From contig NC_090610.1 in the NCBI RefSeq assembly GCF_004359215.1, forward strand, positions 9,542,510 through 9,558,867: DNA of 16,358 nt, in the 5' to 3' direction. Below the pieces are notes generated by a model that had not been told where the DNA came from, searched no databases, and was given only the letters and a program-made list of their open reading frames with translations. Position numbers and translations under genes: made by a program. Source of the DNA: Bremia lactucae (lineage: Eukaryota; Oomycota; Peronosporomycetes; Peronosporales; Peronosporaceae). Each line of letters starts with the position of its first letter. Positions within the stretch are counted from its first letter, which is position 1. Shown here piece by piece: positions 8,691 through 16,358 of this stretch.

Positions 8691-10102
8691 ATTCCGGAAT
8701 TAATCCGTTCGGCTTACGCCAAGAATGACCACTGTGTAGCTCTGCTACGAGCTCTAAAGAATTCTGAATCGGGTATTGAATTGCCGGCACATAAAGTTAC
8801 ATCGTTTTTTATCGATAACGACCTGTTGCTTTATTGCACATACACTGCGGAACCTCCGCGTGTCGTTGTTCCTCATGATGAGGATTTGAAGAAAAGAATC
8901 CTCTATAAGGCGCACGATACTGTCCTTGGTGGTCATCTCGGTGGAAAAAAGACCTACGGCTCTGCAAGCCAGATTTGTTGGTGGCCCAAGCTTTATAAAT
9001 GGGTCAACCCATATGTTCGCACATGCAAAACTTGTCAGCGGGTAAACCCTCGGCGCGTGCTGCTGCGCCACTGGCGAGCTTTCCCGTCCCCATAAATTGT
9101 TGGGAGTCCATTAGTATGAATTTTGTTTTCGGTCTACCGAAAGATTCAGCCGGTAACTCCGGCAAAGTGGTCTTCGTTGACCGATTGGGCAAAATGGCTT
9201 TCTAAGCGGCCGTGTCGGATTCCGTTTATGGTGAAGGTACAGCAAGATTGTTTATTGGTCGCGTGTTTCGACAACACGGTTTGCCTGTGGCAATTGTCTC
9301 TGATCGGGACCCCCGTTTCACGGGAAAATTCTGGAAATCAATTTTCCGAGTGCTTGGCACCAGATTTAATTTGTCCACTGCGAACCATCTGCAGACCGAT
9401 GGTCAAACTGAACGTGTCAATCGCGTCATTGAAAAGGTTTTACGCAGTGTGTGTGCTCGGACACCAAAGCGCTGGAGCTCAATGCTCCCAGTAGTGGAGT
9501 TCGCGTTAAATAACGCTGGTTATGCCTCTACAGGCTATACTCCGTTTTATGTAAACGGTCTTACCCACCCGCGCGTTCCATTGACGATACCACGCAGTGG
9601 TTCAGGGCTTGGTGGGGGAGAATTGGCCGATAGGCTTGCTGATATCAGCCCTATTACCGTTCGAAAACAAGTAAGCGAGTTTCTCGTGACGCAATTTATT
9701 GTCTTAAGACATGTAAGGGATACGATGGCTGATAGCCAAGACAAACAAAAGAACAAGCAAATGCCAAAGGCAGAAGTTGTATTCATTCTTACGTGGTTCG
9801 GAGACCGAGTTTTACTAAACGCTAAGAAACTACCTACCAACTTGTGTTCCGCGGTCTTCAAGACCAAATTGCGCCCGCGCTTTTTTGGACCATTAACGGT
9901 CGTGGCCAAGAAGGACCTAGCTTATACGCTAAACATTCCTAGCAAGCTGCGTACACACCCAGTGTTCTACGTTAGCGTGCTTAAGCCATATCGATACCCT
10001 TCCCATGTGGACTTAAAGGCGCTTGCGCCGACAGGCGGTCGTGCCGCAGACTGCTGCATCCTCAACAGGATGTCCAGCTGGTCCTCTAAACGAGGCTGCT
10101 AA
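8691..10102 (+). pseudogene. pol: Integrase, element B
   Basis: The zinc-binding region is AHDTVLGGHLGG (about 8912-8945) and CKTCQR (about 9025-9042). A frameshift near 9050 separates it from the core. The first catalytic Asp is replaced: SMNFVFGLP has Asn (AAT, 9119-9121) where copies A and C have PMDFGFGF. Stop TAA lies at 9203-9205. The second Asp, in SDRDPRF (9302-9304), and the Glu, in DGQTERVNRV (9410-9412), keep the D-X35-E spacing in one open frame of 296 codons. That frame continues through FALNNAGYASTGYTPFYVNG and RPRFFGPL to LRTHPVFYVSVLKPYRYP. A linker with frame changes then leads to the chromodomain. Confidence 0.92.
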
Positions 10103-10261
10103 CGCTTTAGCGTTGAAAGACGGTCAGAACCGCCTCAAAAGAGCTCTCAACCCGAGCAAGGACCTCACGAAGAAGTTGCACCTCGTGCCTTAGAGCATCA
10201 AATGCTTCCGCCATAATTTCGGCCTCCTCCCGCGCTGCTTGATGCGCGGAGGAACCTTCTG

Positions 10262-10460
10262 TTTCATGTGGAGAAACTTTTAAAGCGACGTCGTCGTAAG
10301 GGTCAATACCAGTATCTGGTGAAGTGGCTAGGGTACCCCTCTTCCCGAAAACTCTTGGGAGTTCAGGGTACCTCTTCGGCAAGATTGCCTGTACGCCGTT
10401 GACGTTTTTGAGCGCCAAGCTCAGGGTCAACTCGCGCCAAACGACGCTTCCTACCACTAG
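10262..10460 (+). pseudogene. Integrase C-terminal chromodomain, element B
   Basis: FHVEKLLKRRR, then YQYLVKWLGYPSS, gives the first half of a chromodomain. One extra base near 10344 moves the frame, after which ENSWEFRVPLRQDC and VDVFERQAQGQL complete it, with TAG at 10458-10460. The YLVKW-GYP...NSWE pattern is the chromodomain core. It lies about 200 bp after the integrase C-terminus, joined by a Pro/Ser/Gln-rich linker, and is the expected end of pol in this class. Confidence 0.8.
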
Positions 10461-11240
10461 AGGTGGGATTGTGTGGATCTATAGCCTCAGTGCGGCTTCG
10501 ATCCATGGTTGTACGGTCAACCGAAGCTTTGAAATATCGGCTAGGCCTTTCTTCATTTTGTGGCATAAATGCCGAACGTAACTGGCCTTTGGCCTTAAGC
10601 ATAGCGAATTCGAAGCGAAGCTTCCGTTCCAAACGAACATCAGCCGTATTTGTAGACTCTCTGATATTCCAAATATAAAGAAGGCGGCGGGCCAGGTGGA
10701 TCCAGTTTTCAAGTGAGACTTCGTTTTCACTTCTTGTTTCGTTTGGAAACAAACCGATCGGAATTTCTCTCAAACAGGTCACCGAAGCCCCATGAGCTTG
10801 ATCACGTAAAGTGTCAGAAACTGACTTCCCGTCCTAACCTTTGGCGTAAGGTATCGCGAGAGCGATCTCCTCTGGCGTTACCGCCGGGTCAATGGAGATC
10901 CAGGTGCCTAAGCTGTGACCGGCTATCTCTCTGAGACGCTCGTCCCCACTAAGTGGAGTAAATCTATATTCACTATGAATGTTAGCTTTCGCTATTTCGG
11001 CAGCTCGTCGACGTGCTTGTTCCTCTATGAGGATATCCGCTCTTGCTTTTCATCATGCCCAATCGTAATGATGATGGACTCAGGGTCCTGTGTCCTGCTC
11101 AATGCAGTTAAGACAACAGCGGCACCACGTTCTGGTAATTGATTCGGAGCCCGTAAACGTTTATTTGGAGGAGAAGGCGTGAGAGAACGACGCTCTTTCT
11201 CCTCATCCTCTGTAGAAGAGTTACTATCAAAGTCCACCAT
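10363..11240 (-). pseudogene. Antisense ORF of element B, unknown protein
   Basis: The minus strand starts at ATG 11240 with an acidic, Ser-rich segment and a basic patch (STEDEEKERRSL, PPNKRLR). After one frameshift at GGATATCC (11031-11038) it runs in a single frame from about 11040 to 10363, broken only by TAG at 10834-10836. That frame contains EEQARRRAAEIAKANIHSEY, LSGDERLREIAGHSLGTW, VTPEEIALAIPY, then after the stop SVSDTLRDQAHGA, NWIHLARRLLYIWNI and RKLRFEFAMLKAKG. Composition and continuity look like a genuine globular protein of about 290 residues. The plus strand here gives only short unlike-protein frames. It converges on pol and overlaps the chromodomain by about 100 bp. I recognise no family; Gag-like or regulatory roles are only guesses. 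Confidence 0.65.
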
Positions 11241-11439
11241 TCCCTCATCGTCGAGGAAGGTACTATCATTTTGCCGATTTCCGTCAATATAGTTCTCCCA
11301 TTCACCTTAGAGTATGTGACTCACGCTTGATTGTCATGAGACAAAGGAAAGAAAAGCACAACAGAACGGTTTGCTGTTAAAGTTCCAACCTCAAAGAGGA
11401 AATGAAGCGACTGCTGTCACTCGGTGTCAACAGTCTGAT

Positions 11440-11448
11440 GGGGGAGGG
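11440..11448 (+). promoter_or_regulatory. Polypurine tract of element B
   Basis: The run GGGGGAGGG directly abuts the LTR start TGTAATGGGG. Confidence 0.7.
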
Positions 11449-12171
11449 TGTAATGGGGCACACATCGGTTGTAAAACCGTTGTTGTGGTACATTTACTTT
11501 ATGGGTAAATACCCTTTTATCCTACTCTAAAATATTTAATTACTTAAATCCCAATAATTATGGGTAACAAATACGGTGGCGCCGGATATAAATCTGGCAG
11601 CCGAAATCTTTTAGATTAGCTAGGCTAAGTTTTGAATTAAATTGTTAAATAAAGTGCAGTTCCCATTTGGATCTTAAAGCGTTAAGTGTCTTCCTAAGGC
11701 TTGCGCATTGATCTGTAAGAGATAGAAGCCTTTCTAAGGTATATCCTCTTGGGCACTAGTTGCCACTTGGTTCTACGAACCCCTGAATCCCTTAAACAAG
11801 GATTTCTTGAGCTTTAATAGCTTGTACGACTCCGTGAATTGGTAAACCCATTGGTTCAATAGAACTAAGTGACTCTCTGAGTCTGAAAGTCTTCCTCTGA
11901 TATGAGAAGCGAGGTAGCTCCTCTACACGTTTGTTGTAGCTTTATGTAATGTGAGGCGTTCATGTTGCTAATACTCGCTTCATTCTTAAGAAAGTTGATT
12001 ATGATGATGCAAAGCAACAACGAATGTCTAATGACAAAGTCAGATTAGTCGAAAAGATCGGCTAGCGTTAGTCGGGAAAATTGCACCAACTGAATTCTCC
12101 GGCATGAAACTTTGTGTATTTTACAGTAAAGCAAGATGAAAGTAAGAATTGACTTATGTTAACTTGTAACA
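11449..12171 (+). repeat. LTR of element B (about 723 bp)
   Basis: It starts TGTAATGGGGCACAC directly after a polypurine tract and is taken to end ...AACTTGTAACA at 12171, matching the TGTAACA end of the LTR before gag of element D. It has no coding frame and is AT-rich. Immediately afterwards come 11 bp and then the LTR of element C. Confidence 0.7.
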
Positions 12172-12182
12172 GGTATAGCCAT
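12172..12182. other. 11-bp junction with PBS-like sequence
   Basis: GGTATAGCCAT lies between the B LTR and the C LTR. GGTATAGCC resembles GGTTATGAGCC, which follows the 5' LTR of element D at 3782-3792. The last five bases, GCCAT, are the candidate target-site duplication of element C. Confidence 0.4.
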
Positions 12183-12630
12183 TGTAACGGGGCACTACGA
12201 CTTGTACTGCTTCAGTACAAGTCCACTTCGCACTGCTTCAGTTGCGAGTGGTGCCTTACGTTATTTCACGTACACTAGTACGTGCAGAGGAAGACTTCTC
12301 TTTAAGTCAACTAGCTTAAAGAGGGTTAAATGAAAACTGCATTAATATACTTAACTATCTCTTCTTTCTGTATGTTAACTCTAACTTAATTATTAACAAA
12401 AACTAAACCTGCAATCGAATTCTTATCTTGTCTGTCTCTCTCATTTGTTTACATCTACAGCTGATAAGTCTGCGGAATAAATTGATATGATGGTCTATAC
12501 CTATTTATGGATAAGAATTCTGAACATTACTTTATCAAGTAATTTCCTCCAAATATTATCTACCTTTTAGATAATATACTAATTAACAACCTTTAAGTGT
12601 TAATTTCATGTAACGATACACCCCGTTTTA
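12183..12630 (-). repeat. 3' LTR of element C (448 bp)
   Basis: On the minus strand it ends CCCCGTTACA like the A LTR. Its start is mutated from TGTAACGGGG to TAAAACGGGG, so the conserved TG is TA. The distal part carries four successive stem-loops: 12200-12222, 12224-12250, 12267-12284 and 12298-12323. Identity to the A LTR is moderate by eye, clearly lower than that of the pol arms. Confidence 0.85.
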
Positions 12631-12633
12631 TCA

Positions 12634-12641
12634 CCCCTCCC
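12634..12641 (-). promoter_or_regulatory. Polypurine tract of element C
   Basis: CCCCTCCC on the + strand (a purine run on the minus strand) lies next to the LTR start, equivalent to 2821-2830 of element A. Confidence 0.6.
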
Positions 12642-12762
12642 TTAAACGACAATCACTCTGACTCTCATTAGATGGAGTGGTCACTATGTGACCACTTAAT
12701 CTTAAAATGATGCTGATTGGTCAGAAACATCATTTTAAATTCCATCGCATGAAGAATAAACT

Positions 12763-13749
12763 ATGCGGGGTGTTGATTGTGCTGCGCCTCCGGCTGCGGT
12801 TCGTGCAGCCGCGGGTGACCCACTGTTATCTCTTGCGGCAGACGGAACGTCTGCCGTAGTATCTTTCACTCGCACAACACTAAATGTTGCGATTGCACGT
12901 GATGATTCACCACGTGAATACGACCCCTCTTTGAAGGTTGACTACGAATGCGAGTCGGACTAAAGGGGGAGGATAGAACAGTCGCCGGATAGACGTCAGG
13001 CGGCTGACTATGAGCCTTTGAATGAGAGGGCTTATTCTTATAGACGAGTTAATAGTCGATTTGGATGCGACGATGAGGATGATCCCTCATCGCCTGTTCC
13101 GTCTCCCGTACGGCTACCTGCACGTGTTTCTGTGCAAGATGATGACGATGGCGTATGCCATCGTAAGAAAAGTTCTTGTGATACCCTGCTTCAGTGGGTA
13201 CCACTCAGGGAAGTGAAGATAGTAAAATGTCTCATCTCGCCCCTGAAAAGAAGCCGTGGATTTTGCCAGATCGCCTAATCAATAGCTTGTCTGGAGAGAC
13301 TACTCCTCACAATAAGTACCCTTATTTATTGCGACAAAGCTACATGGCCTTGATCCCAGTGCGAAGAACTTTCGCGCTGAGGAAGATTTCTATCTTGATG
13401 CTTTAGTGGCAACAATAAGCGAGATGAAGTCTCGCTTATGCAAGCCTGGAGCGCGTTCGTACGCAATGTCAAAGACATTGGACGCGAGCCCTGGCTTCAA
13501 AAACTTAATGCGAATCCCGTTAAGTTTGAAAAAGGAACTCCAGCCAGTGCAAAGTATAAATTACATCGGTTGTCACGTGGGGCTGGGCTTCCATGCCTCA
13601 CGTGGGGTGATCCCTGTCCGTGTTGTGTTGACAACTCGAAGAGGGTAAAAGGGGATCTCTATTCCCTTTCTTCGCCCTGGGGGAGGGCTCGCACCTCTAT
13701 TGAGATGCGGGATGCGATTGACGTTTTGCAATTGATTTACATGCGTTAG
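12763..13749 (+). pseudogene. Antisense ORF of element C, unknown protein
   Basis: This ORF lies on the strand opposite to pol of element C. From ATG 12763 one frame runs to 13278 with a single TAA at 12961-12963. It is first Ala-rich (LLSLAADGTSAV), then acidic and Pro-rich (DDEDDPSSPVPSPVRLPARV). Three frame changes (near 13190, 13320 and 13438) link further pieces: SLSGETTPHNKYP, LHGLDPSAKNFRAEEDFYLD, ALVATISEMKSRL, QAWSAFVRNVKDIGREPWLQ, NPVKFEKGTPASAKYKLHRL and a Cys cluster CLTWGDPCPCC, ending at TAG 13747-13749. About 330 codons in all. Copy A preserves the same protein in part. I recognise no domain. It ends tail to tail with the pol chromodomain. The position between pol and the 3' LTR is the same as in element B, although I see no sequence similarity between the two proteins. 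Confidence 0.6.
13415..13439. repeat. Perfect 10-bp inverted repeat with 5-nt loop
   Basis: ATAAGCGAGA (13415-13424), loop TGAAG, TCTCGCTTAT (13430-13439). One of the frame changes of the antisense ORF falls at the end of its 3' arm (13438). Confidence 0.95.
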
Positions 13750-13990
13750 GGGCGCGTGTTTTCCGATGGAACTTCTGAACCATCGGATGGGTCTCGTCAT
13801 ACTGACGGACGAGGCCCTCAACGTCAGACACCAGCTGGGAACGAGGCTCTCAGCTGTCATGCAAAGGTGGATAACCACGCCAGTGAACAAGAGAACTCGT
13901 TCGCTACCCCTTCACATAACGGTGGTTTTGGATACGTTCCACGGAAACGTTGACCACCGTGGGAATCCACCAATGGTTGTGGTGGAGGAG
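13690..13990 (-). pseudogene. Integrase C-terminal chromodomain, element C (decayed)
   Basis: The minus strand reads GGQRF, then after a two-base loss VERI, LVHWRGYPPLHDS and DVEGLVRQYDETHP. It corresponds to the element A chromodomain FLVERIL ... SWEP. The Trp codon of the SWEP turn is TGA in this copy. The reading frame from GGQRF is shifted, so no intact chromodomain is encoded. It overlaps the tail of the antisense ORF by some tens of bases. Confidence 0.72.
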
Positions 13991-15260
13991 GGAAGATTAG
14001 ATCCGAACCGTGTGTCGAATCTAATGTCGAACATCGACAAAATCGATCACTTCCTCCATGATTTTGGAGGGACTTGACCACGAGCGTGGCAAGCGTCGCT
14101 CGTTGGAGCAGACGGTATAGGCTCACCATATCAAGCGGTTGAAAGACCGTTCGAAGAGTTGTTACTCCATGTTGGAGTACGAGCGGAAAAATCATGCTGT
14201 TCGCGATGACCGTCGTCAGCTCATCGCAGTTTCGAGAATATTTCGGAACCGGCATGAGAAACTTCAGGTTCAACATGAGAATCTGGCTCGCGAATACAAG
14301 AATCTTTTGAGGATTCTTGAAAAGGGTGGTCAAATCCGTCCTCGGAAGAAGCCGCGTACTGATGGTACGGGCGGAGCCGACAAACGTAAAACGCAACGTA
14401 GGATGCGTTCGCATCCTACGTTGAAATTCTACTGTGCACGCATTGCCTCTGCGATGCAGTACACGGAAAGGACCAATGAACTTGGGTAGTAGCTTACTGC
14501 TACCCAAATTAGTGACTAATCGCTTAGGAAGTTTACCGTAGAGAGTAGCACTAGATCATTAACTTTAAATGAATGAACATTTGCTCTTCCATGTTTGTCC
14601 GCATTCCGTTTCTGTCGGTCCACTGCGTTAGCAATGGAATCCTGAACGAAACGGATAACTGATTCTCGAGTTAGCAGAAACTCTTCTGCTAACTCATTTG
14701 TTTTGTCATTTTCAGTACGCTTTGTGTGTACCATGAGATCATTCTCGTATTCGATGTCGATTTCTTCGTCATCGACATCACCCGCGTCGTTGTTAACTTC
14801 GACGCGTGATGAACATGAGCCAGAAATGGTTTTGCTCGTGCGAGTCCCCCCCCTTAAACAAGAGGATCCCTCTAATTGGGTGGGTATGCGAGGATGGCGT
14901 AAGCCATTCACGAAGAACGGTGTATGCGTTGTAGACGCATGCACCGAATTATTGATGGCGAATTCGACCATCGGTCCCAAAACTCGCTCCAATTCGGATA
15001 ATATTGGATGTAATCTCGAAGCATCTCTTCGAGGACGCGATTTACGCGTTCTGTCTGGCCATCTGTCTCTCGATGATCAGAAGATGACATAGTCAGCCGC
15101 GTTCGGAGAGATCGGAACACGGATTGCCAGAACTCCGCCGTGAATCTTGGATCTCTATCCGAGACCAGTTTGAATACCGAGTCGATAAAGACACGGACAC
15201 AGCCCGGGGCCGTGATTGACTATGGTACTGCAACAAGATGTACCATCTTGCTGAATCTGT
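13991..15260 (-). pseudogene. pol: Integrase core and linker, element C
   Basis: On the minus strand, after the TAG that ends the upstream frame, come SDRDPRF (Asp at about 15159-15157), DGQTERVNRVLEEMLRDYI (Glu at about 15051-15049), then after a frameshift VEFAINNSVHASTTHTPFFV and GLRHPRIPTQLEG, DRQKRNADKHGRANVHS, GSSKLLPKFIGPFRVLHRRG and RRMRTHPT. The GPFRVL motif is intact here, unlike in A. A four-base insertion inside a hairpin (14394-14423) breaks the frame before the expected YVDRLRPYHQY. An acidic, Ser-rich linker follows (HPFQESSKDS, HVEPEVSHAGSE). It shares with A the missing HGLP-type segment and the WSEFW frameshift. Confidence 0.88.
14394..14423. repeat. Perfect 14-bp inverted repeat with 2-nt loop
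   Basis: CAACGTAGGATGCG (14394-14407), loop TT, then its exact reverse complement (14410-14423). It is the strongest hairpin in the window. The equivalent site in A (1421-1444) has only a 9-bp arm with a 6-nt loop. Confidence 0.95.
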
Positions 15261-16007
15261 CTACAAAAACAAGGATTCCATTTTTTTGTGATCGTCTTCG
15301 GAAAATCCGAAGCCGAAGTCCATAGGTACGGACTGCCAACATTCTGCCGGAAGTGGTAGAGATTGGAGAGGTGCACGGGATAAAGGGCTAGGCTTCACCC
15401 GTTGACATATCTCGCAAGCACGAATGTACTCACGCACGAACTGGTACTGGCGGGGCCAGTAAAAGTCGCGACTTACTGTGAGATAAGTTTTCTCACGTCC
15501 GCGATGCCCACTTTTTGGTGCATCGTGGCACTCATACATGATGCGCAAGCATAAATCATTGGGCGTAGGGACGACGACACGTGAAGTGTTGCCGGCAACA
15601 GCTGTGTAGTACAGCAAGCCGTTGCGTGTTCTGTATCGATCGGATGACGATCGATATGAAGCCGGTAAATCTTTAAAAGATTTTACATATGGATTAATTA
15701 AATGATCCTTTAAACATAGAAGGTCCTTATCTTCTGTGTAGGCTTTCTTTATGTCATCAACTAAGGTTGATGACGGAACCCTCGTAGTGAGTGTTGCAAC
15801 AGTGGGATTAATTTCACTGTTGGAGTGCACATCTGACTCGAAATCGGGTCGGCGTGATAACGCATCAGCGACGACATTAAGTCGTCCTGGTTTATATTCG
15901 ACGGAGAAGTTATACTCCGCGAAGAAGGATAGCCACCTCGCCATTCTTTGCGAGAGGTGTGGGCTATTGACGGCCGTGCGTAATGACGCATGGTCCGTAT
16001 ATACGAT
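14790..16007 (-). repeat. Right arm of a large inverted repeat (partner 1 to about 1050)
   Basis: Apart from the 169-bp deletion in the left arm, the reverse complement of this stretch matches 1 to about 1050 with only about ten differences seen by eye. Beyond it toward the centre the match falls to about 93% over the next 300 bp and lower after that. Confidence 0.85.
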
Positions 16008-16352
16008 GAACGGTCTATCTCCTAGGAGGTAGACCCTAAATTTAGCCAATGAATATTTCATGGCAAGGAGTTCCTTGTCATGCACTGGATAATTGCGTTC
16101 AGCTGGTTGCAGCTGACGCGATTGGTAACAGACGACGCGCTCCGCGCCATCTGTATCGTATTGCATTAACGCACAGCCGATTGCGAAATCGCTGGCGTCA
16201 CAGACCACATGGAATGGTCTGTCTTGATCCGCAATCGCCAATATGGGCGATTGCATCAAGCTTTGCTTGATTCCTTCAAATGAACGCTGACAATCAGCGT
16301 TCCATAACCATTTCTCGTCTTTTTTCAAGAGACGAGAGAGATGTACTGTCAT
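15261..16352 (-). pseudogene. pol: RT connection, RNase H and integrase N-terminus, element C
   Basis: This is the longest open frame in the window, 363 codons, entering from the right edge. It starts in the RT connection (HLSRLLKKDEKWLW, FEGIKQSLMQSPIL). RNase H is complete: FHVVCDASDFAIG, CYQSRQLQPAERNYPVHDKE, LLAMKYSLAKFRVYLLG, YTDHASLRTAVNSPHLSQRM and ADALSRRPDF, with the conserved acidic residues present. The integrase zinc region is CHDAPKSGHRGREKT and CEICQRVKP, and the first catalytic Asp is in PMDFGFGF (15320-15318). The frame ends at TAG 15263-15261 after an A-run, exactly as in copy A. The listed start is an internal Met near the window edge, so the true gene continues outside. Confidence 0.92.
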
Positions 16353-16358
16353 CTCTGC

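Larger units (their letters stand above)
6623..12171 (+). mobile_element. Element B: 5'-truncated chromodomain Ty3/Gypsy retrotransposon
   Basis: The order is gag/protease remnant, RT, RNase H, integrase and chromodomain on the + strand, then an ORF on the opposite strand, a polypurine tract and a 3' LTR. It belongs to a lineage different from A and C but related to them: both have YTDHASLRTA, PHLSQRM and DGQTERVNRV. No 5' LTR is recognisable. Frameshifts and stops occur in every domain. Confidence 0.88.
12183..16358 (-). mobile_element. Element C: second copy of the A family, reverse orientation
   Basis: Read on the minus strand, it gives RT connection, RNase H, integrase, chromodomain, antisense ORF, polypurine tract and 3' LTR. 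It pairs with A across the window: A position 1 corresponds to C 16007. C keeps segments that A has lost (15507-15675 and 13378-13749). The 5' half is outside the window. Confidence 0.9.

Noticed and set aside
10107..10362. Minus-strand coiled-coil-like ORF after the integrase of element B
   Set aside because: It lies antisense to the Pro/Ser/Gln-rich linker and the first half of the chromodomain, which are explained by the pol frame.
13573..13890. Minus-strand ORF of 105 codons in element C
   Set aside because: Its upstream half is an out-of-frame reading of the chromodomain and its downstream half is antisense to the better-supported ORF at 12763-13749.
1..16358. CRISPR array or bacterial mobile element
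   Set aside because: The many hairpins are not direct repeats with regular spacers, and all coding sequence belongs to eukaryotic LTR retrotransposons.

Overview
The window is eukaryotic repeat DNA with no host gene, tRNA or rRNA that I can recognise. It is a nest of decayed Ty3/Gypsy-type LTR retrotransposons whose integrases carry C-terminal chromodomains. The style of the gag fragment, the chromodomain integrases and LTRs starting TGTAAYGGG suggest an oomycete (Phytophthora or downy mildew type). That is inference; a fungus or another protist is not excluded.

Layout. Positions 1-3268 hold the 3' part of element A on the + strand: RNase H end, broken integrase, chromodomain, relic of an antisense ORF, and 3' LTR. 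Positions 3269-6113 hold element D on the + strand: an LTR end, a gag fragment, a Pro/Ser-rich coiled-coil reading frame, and an LTR of 774 bp. No pol is present between D's LTRs. Positions 6114-6620 are AT-rich and unassigned. Positions about 6623-12171 hold element B on the + strand: gag/protease remnant, RT, RNase H, integrase, chromodomain, an antisense ORF and a 3' LTR. Positions 12183-16358 hold element C on the - strand. C is a second copy of the A family, so A and C form inverted arms around the window. Both are cut by the window edges.

All pol genes are dead. B has lost the catalytic centres of RT, RNase H and integrase. A and C share the same integrase lesions. Their outer arms (1 to about 1050, and about 14790 to 16007) are about 99% identical by eye, while their inner parts and LTRs are much more diverged.

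Two observations go beyond ordinary transposon decay. First, in both pol-bearing families a separate ORF lies between pol and the 3' LTR on the strand opposite to pol, so the two reading frames converge tail to tail. Second, the whole window is unusually rich in short perfect inverted repeats. I count 25 hairpins with arms of 8 bp or more and loops of 10 nt or less; a simple random expectation is about 3. The excess appears in unrelated elements, coding and non-coding. One A/C comparison shows differences that make a hairpin more perfect in one copy. This suggests either a quasi-palindrome template-switch mutational process or selected RNA structure.
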